Source: a virus
IMG/VR virus record: IMGVR_UViG_3300025151_000035
Coordinates: 1-62,795 of that record
Strand: one strand, 5' to 3'
Length of the DNA stretch: 62,795 nucleotides
Shown piece after piece: positions 61,550-62,795 of the stretch. The notes beneath the pieces are model-generated. The model was given only the letters and a program-made list of their open reading frames with translations. It was not told where the DNA came from and did not search any database. The translations under genes and the position numbers were made by a program. Numbering within the stretch: the first letter of the stretch is position 1; every line of letters begins with the position of its first letter.

Positions 61550-61968
61550 CTAACAATTCGATCATGAAAATTTGGGCTTACAAGCATAAAGGACAGTGGG
61601 TATTTGATGACGAAGACAGAGGTTTAGTTAAAGAACCATTTGTTGCAGGTGCAGATACACTTTTAGACATTATATCTAAAGGTAAGAACGCAGTCAGTCT
61701 TATATTTTCTGGAGATGATTTTCCTAAAGCGACTCTTGTTATCAATAGAGTTGGTGAAAGTGCGGGATCATTCGGTGGAGGTACAGATTATGTGTTTGAA
61801 GCTCCTGGTATAACACTGCCTGTATGGCTTTGTCCAGCATTGTTCAAGTTTTTCAAAGAAGCACCTGAAACTATTTATGTTTATGCTACACCAGCTGAAT
61901 ATAACGAGCCAGGATTCATAGCTAGAACTATGAGTAAAGTTTTAACGAAAATAGGGGAGGTCGTTTGA
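61546..61968 (+). CDS. Soluble protein with QWVFDDEDRGLVKEPF motif (140 aa), unknown (DUF6717-like?)
   Basis: KIWAYKHKGQWVFDDEDRG, then LVKEPFVAGADTLLDIISKG: this 'QWVFDD...gLV.EPFVAGaDt' pattern recalls a small bacterial and phage family (I believe DUF6717), with no known function. The rest is mixed, including GGGTDYVFEAPG and LPVWLCPALFKFFKEAPETIYVYATPAEYN. It is the last gene of the four-gene coupled unit from 60914. A hairpin overlaps its stop. Confidence 0.6.
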   Translation: MTNNSIMKIWAYKHKGQWVFDDEDRGLVKEPFVAGADTLLDIISKGKNAVSLIFSGDDFPKATLVINRVGESAGSFGGGTDYVFEAPGITLPVWLCPALFKFFKEAPETIYVYATPAEYNEPGFIARTMSKVLTKIGEVV

Positions 61969-61980
61969 CCTCTTCTATTT
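61957..61980 (+). terminator. Weak terminator hairpin over the stop of the 140-aa gene
   Basis: GAGGTC (61957-61962)-GTTT-GACCTC (61967-61972), then TTCTATTT. The stop codon TGA (61966-61968) lies in the stem. Confidence 0.5.
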
Positions 61981-62011
61981 AAAACAGGTGAACCTAAGAC
62001 CTGAGTGAGTA

Positions 62012-62176
62012 ATCACTAAAGAAGATAAGGGAATAAATAACCTTATCCAGTGTACCCTTGAAATGCCATTAGAGAGGGAAACAGTTTAACGCGATTTAAC
62101 GTTGCATAAATCCTTAAAAGGGTTGACTTAATACACTGAGGAGTTGGCAGCTAGACCATTGAGGGATGGTGCTAAT
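62012..62176 (+). repeat. Pseudoknotted RNA motif, copy 1
   Basis: P1: GATAAGG (62024-62030)/CCTTATC (62041-62047). P2: AGTGTA (62049-62054)/TACACT (62132-62137). P3: CCCT (62055-62058)/AGGG (62075-62078). P4: TGCCA (62064-62068), inside the P3 loop, pairs with TGGCA (62145-62149) outside P2, making a pseudoknot. It ends GATGGTGCTAAT (62165-62176). Five sequence blocks match copy 2 in the same order, including 27 identical nt (62037-62063). Confidence 0.75.
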
Positions 62177-62259
62177 TTAAACGAACCGGTAAGGTCAAAC
62201 CTACGACCTTGTGATAAAAATTAAGGCACTTTAAGTGCGGTTGTGGTTGAAAACTCCAC

Positions 62260-62589
62260 ATCACTAAAAGAAGATAAGGGAAAGTGTAATAAGAATTTTA
62301 CTGGTGTAACTGATGAGGTAGGAAACAGAACTCATTGGGATTGGTGGAAAAAATATCTAAGTTACACATAACCTTATCCAGTGTACCCTTGAAAGTATAG
62401 TCTGCAATGTAGACTATCAGATGCCATTTGAAAGGGACTAACTGCAAAACAGATTTACACTGAGGAGTTGGCAGCAAAGAGATAATGAGCCTGGGCTACA
62501 TTTATGTAGGATGTGTAAAAGCATTAAGGAATATGAAGTAGTTATCTCGTGACCATTTATAGTAGTTTACTATTATAGATGGTGCTAAT
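62260..62589 (+). repeat. Pseudoknotted RNA motif, copy 2 (longer, with inserted hairpins)
   Basis: The same helices: P1 62273-62279/62372-62378; P2 AGTGTA 62380-62385/TACACT 62456-62461; P3 CCCTT 62386-62390/AAGGG 62432-62436; P4 TGCCA 62422-62426/TGGCA 62469-62473. Relative to copy 1, extra stems sit in loops: GTGTAAC (62304-62310)/GTTACAC (62361-62367) inside P1, ATAGTCT (62397-62403)/AGACTAT (62411-62417) between P3 arms, and a longer stretch before GATGGTGCTAAT (62578-62589). Confidence 0.75.
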
Positions 62590-62764
62590 CTTAGACAGTT
62601 GTGGGATACACTCTTGACAACGATCAACTGTCTCAGGCGCATGTAAAATCGGACATGTTGCTGGTAAACAACCGTGATGGGATAGACCCTCATCTACTAA
62701 GATAGTAAGAACCTGGAAAGTCAAGCTGGTTCTGAATTACATAGGTGTACAACTATGTAAACGG

Positions 62765-62795
62765 ACACATATGGTAGGCTATTGCCTATGTGTTT
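62765..62795 (+). terminator. Hairpin with T-run at window edge, possible terminator
   Basis: ACACATA (62765-62771) pairs with TATGTGT (62787-62793), with inner AGGC/GCCT, then TTT at the edge. It may end the tandem RNA, but the tail is cut off. Confidence 0.4.

Larger units (their letters stand above)
61981..62795 (+). ncRNA. Large non-coding structured RNA region with two homologous units
   Basis: More than 800 nt to the window edge without a plausible gene. It is packed with perfect helices: CAGGT/ACCTG, GTGA/TCAC, AAGGTC/GACCTT, GACAGTT (62594-62600)/AACTGTC (62626-62632), GAACC/GGTTC, and TTACATAG (62737-62744)/CTATGTAA (62753-62760). It contains two diverged copies of one motif, listed separately. 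The last 31 nt form an ACACATA/TATGTGT hairpin ending in TTT. The right end may continue beyond the window. I know no Rfam family that I can assign. Confidence 0.75.

Noticed and set aside
62012-62589. CRISPR array in the repeat-rich right end
   Set aside because: There are only two diverged copies about 250-330 nt apart with internal complementarity, not short identical repeats with unique equal spacers, and no cas genes.
62502-62693. 63-codon minus-strand frame in the right-end RNA region
   Set aside because: It overlaps the conserved RNA helices, lacks a leader and has no protein-like composition. The same holds for 59694-59996 on the minus strand.
61981-62795. Group I or group II self-splicing intron
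   Set aside because: I found no group II domain V, no group I P/Q/R/S core, no homing endonuclease and no interrupted gene at the borders. A distant intron cannot be fully excluded by eye.

Overview
This window is about 63 kb of a tailed-phage genome of the crAss-like group (order Crassvirales), most likely infecting a member of the Bacteroidota. The evidence is the gene order and the proteins: a TerL, portal and HK97-type capsid set in crassvirus order, an HU/IHF-like gene just upstream of the terminase genes, a very large tail 'muzzle' protein, and a 4145-residue protein carrying the DFDID catalytic motif of the crAss-like virion RNA polymerase. Host clues are the TAnnTTTG promoter elements, AT-rich leaders without strong Shine-Dalgarno sequences, and Cys-rich GCTD...NYNP...DDGSC repeats like those of Flavobacteriia surface proteins. 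I saw no alternative genetic code, integrase, insertion sequence, CRISPR array or convincing tRNA.

Layout. Positions 1-616 (+) hold the end of a rightward operon: a partial gene, a 47-residue membrane peptide and an MGLDxY-family protein. It meets the late arm tail to tail at 616/617. Positions 58249 down to 617 (-) are one continuous late arm. In transcription order it holds: a decoration-like protein and a leucine-rich-repeat surface protein; a lysis cassette (holin, amidase, spanin-like overlapping pair); a DnaQ-like exonuclease; a GroES-like protein, small regulators and an HU-like protein; TerS candidate, TerL and portal; cargo-like proteins, one with a peptidoglycan-binding domain; scaffold and major capsid protein; head-tail connector, ring, fibre and adhesin proteins; muzzle protein; and four giant or large proteins (906, 706, 4145 and 1639 residues) that are probably packaged and ejected with the DNA.

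Positions 58270-58716 are a divergent control region. On the minus side it has a host-type promoter and a roughly 280-nt folded leader or ncRNA. On the plus side it leads to a 4 kb region of small unknown genes (58717-61968). In that region short ORFs alternate with long non-coding stretches rich in perfect helices, several ending in intrinsic terminators. The right end (61981-62795) is over 800 nt without genes and contains two diverged copies of one pseudoknotted RNA motif. The second copy carries extra hairpins exactly where the first has short loops. This is the most likely undescribed element here.

How it may work together (inference from phi14:2 and crAss001 biology): the packaged polymerase would transcribe the rightward genes early, and host RNA polymerase would use the TTGG-N20/21-TAATTTTG promoters to make the leftward late genes. 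All functional names rest on motif reading and gene order, because no database search was run.
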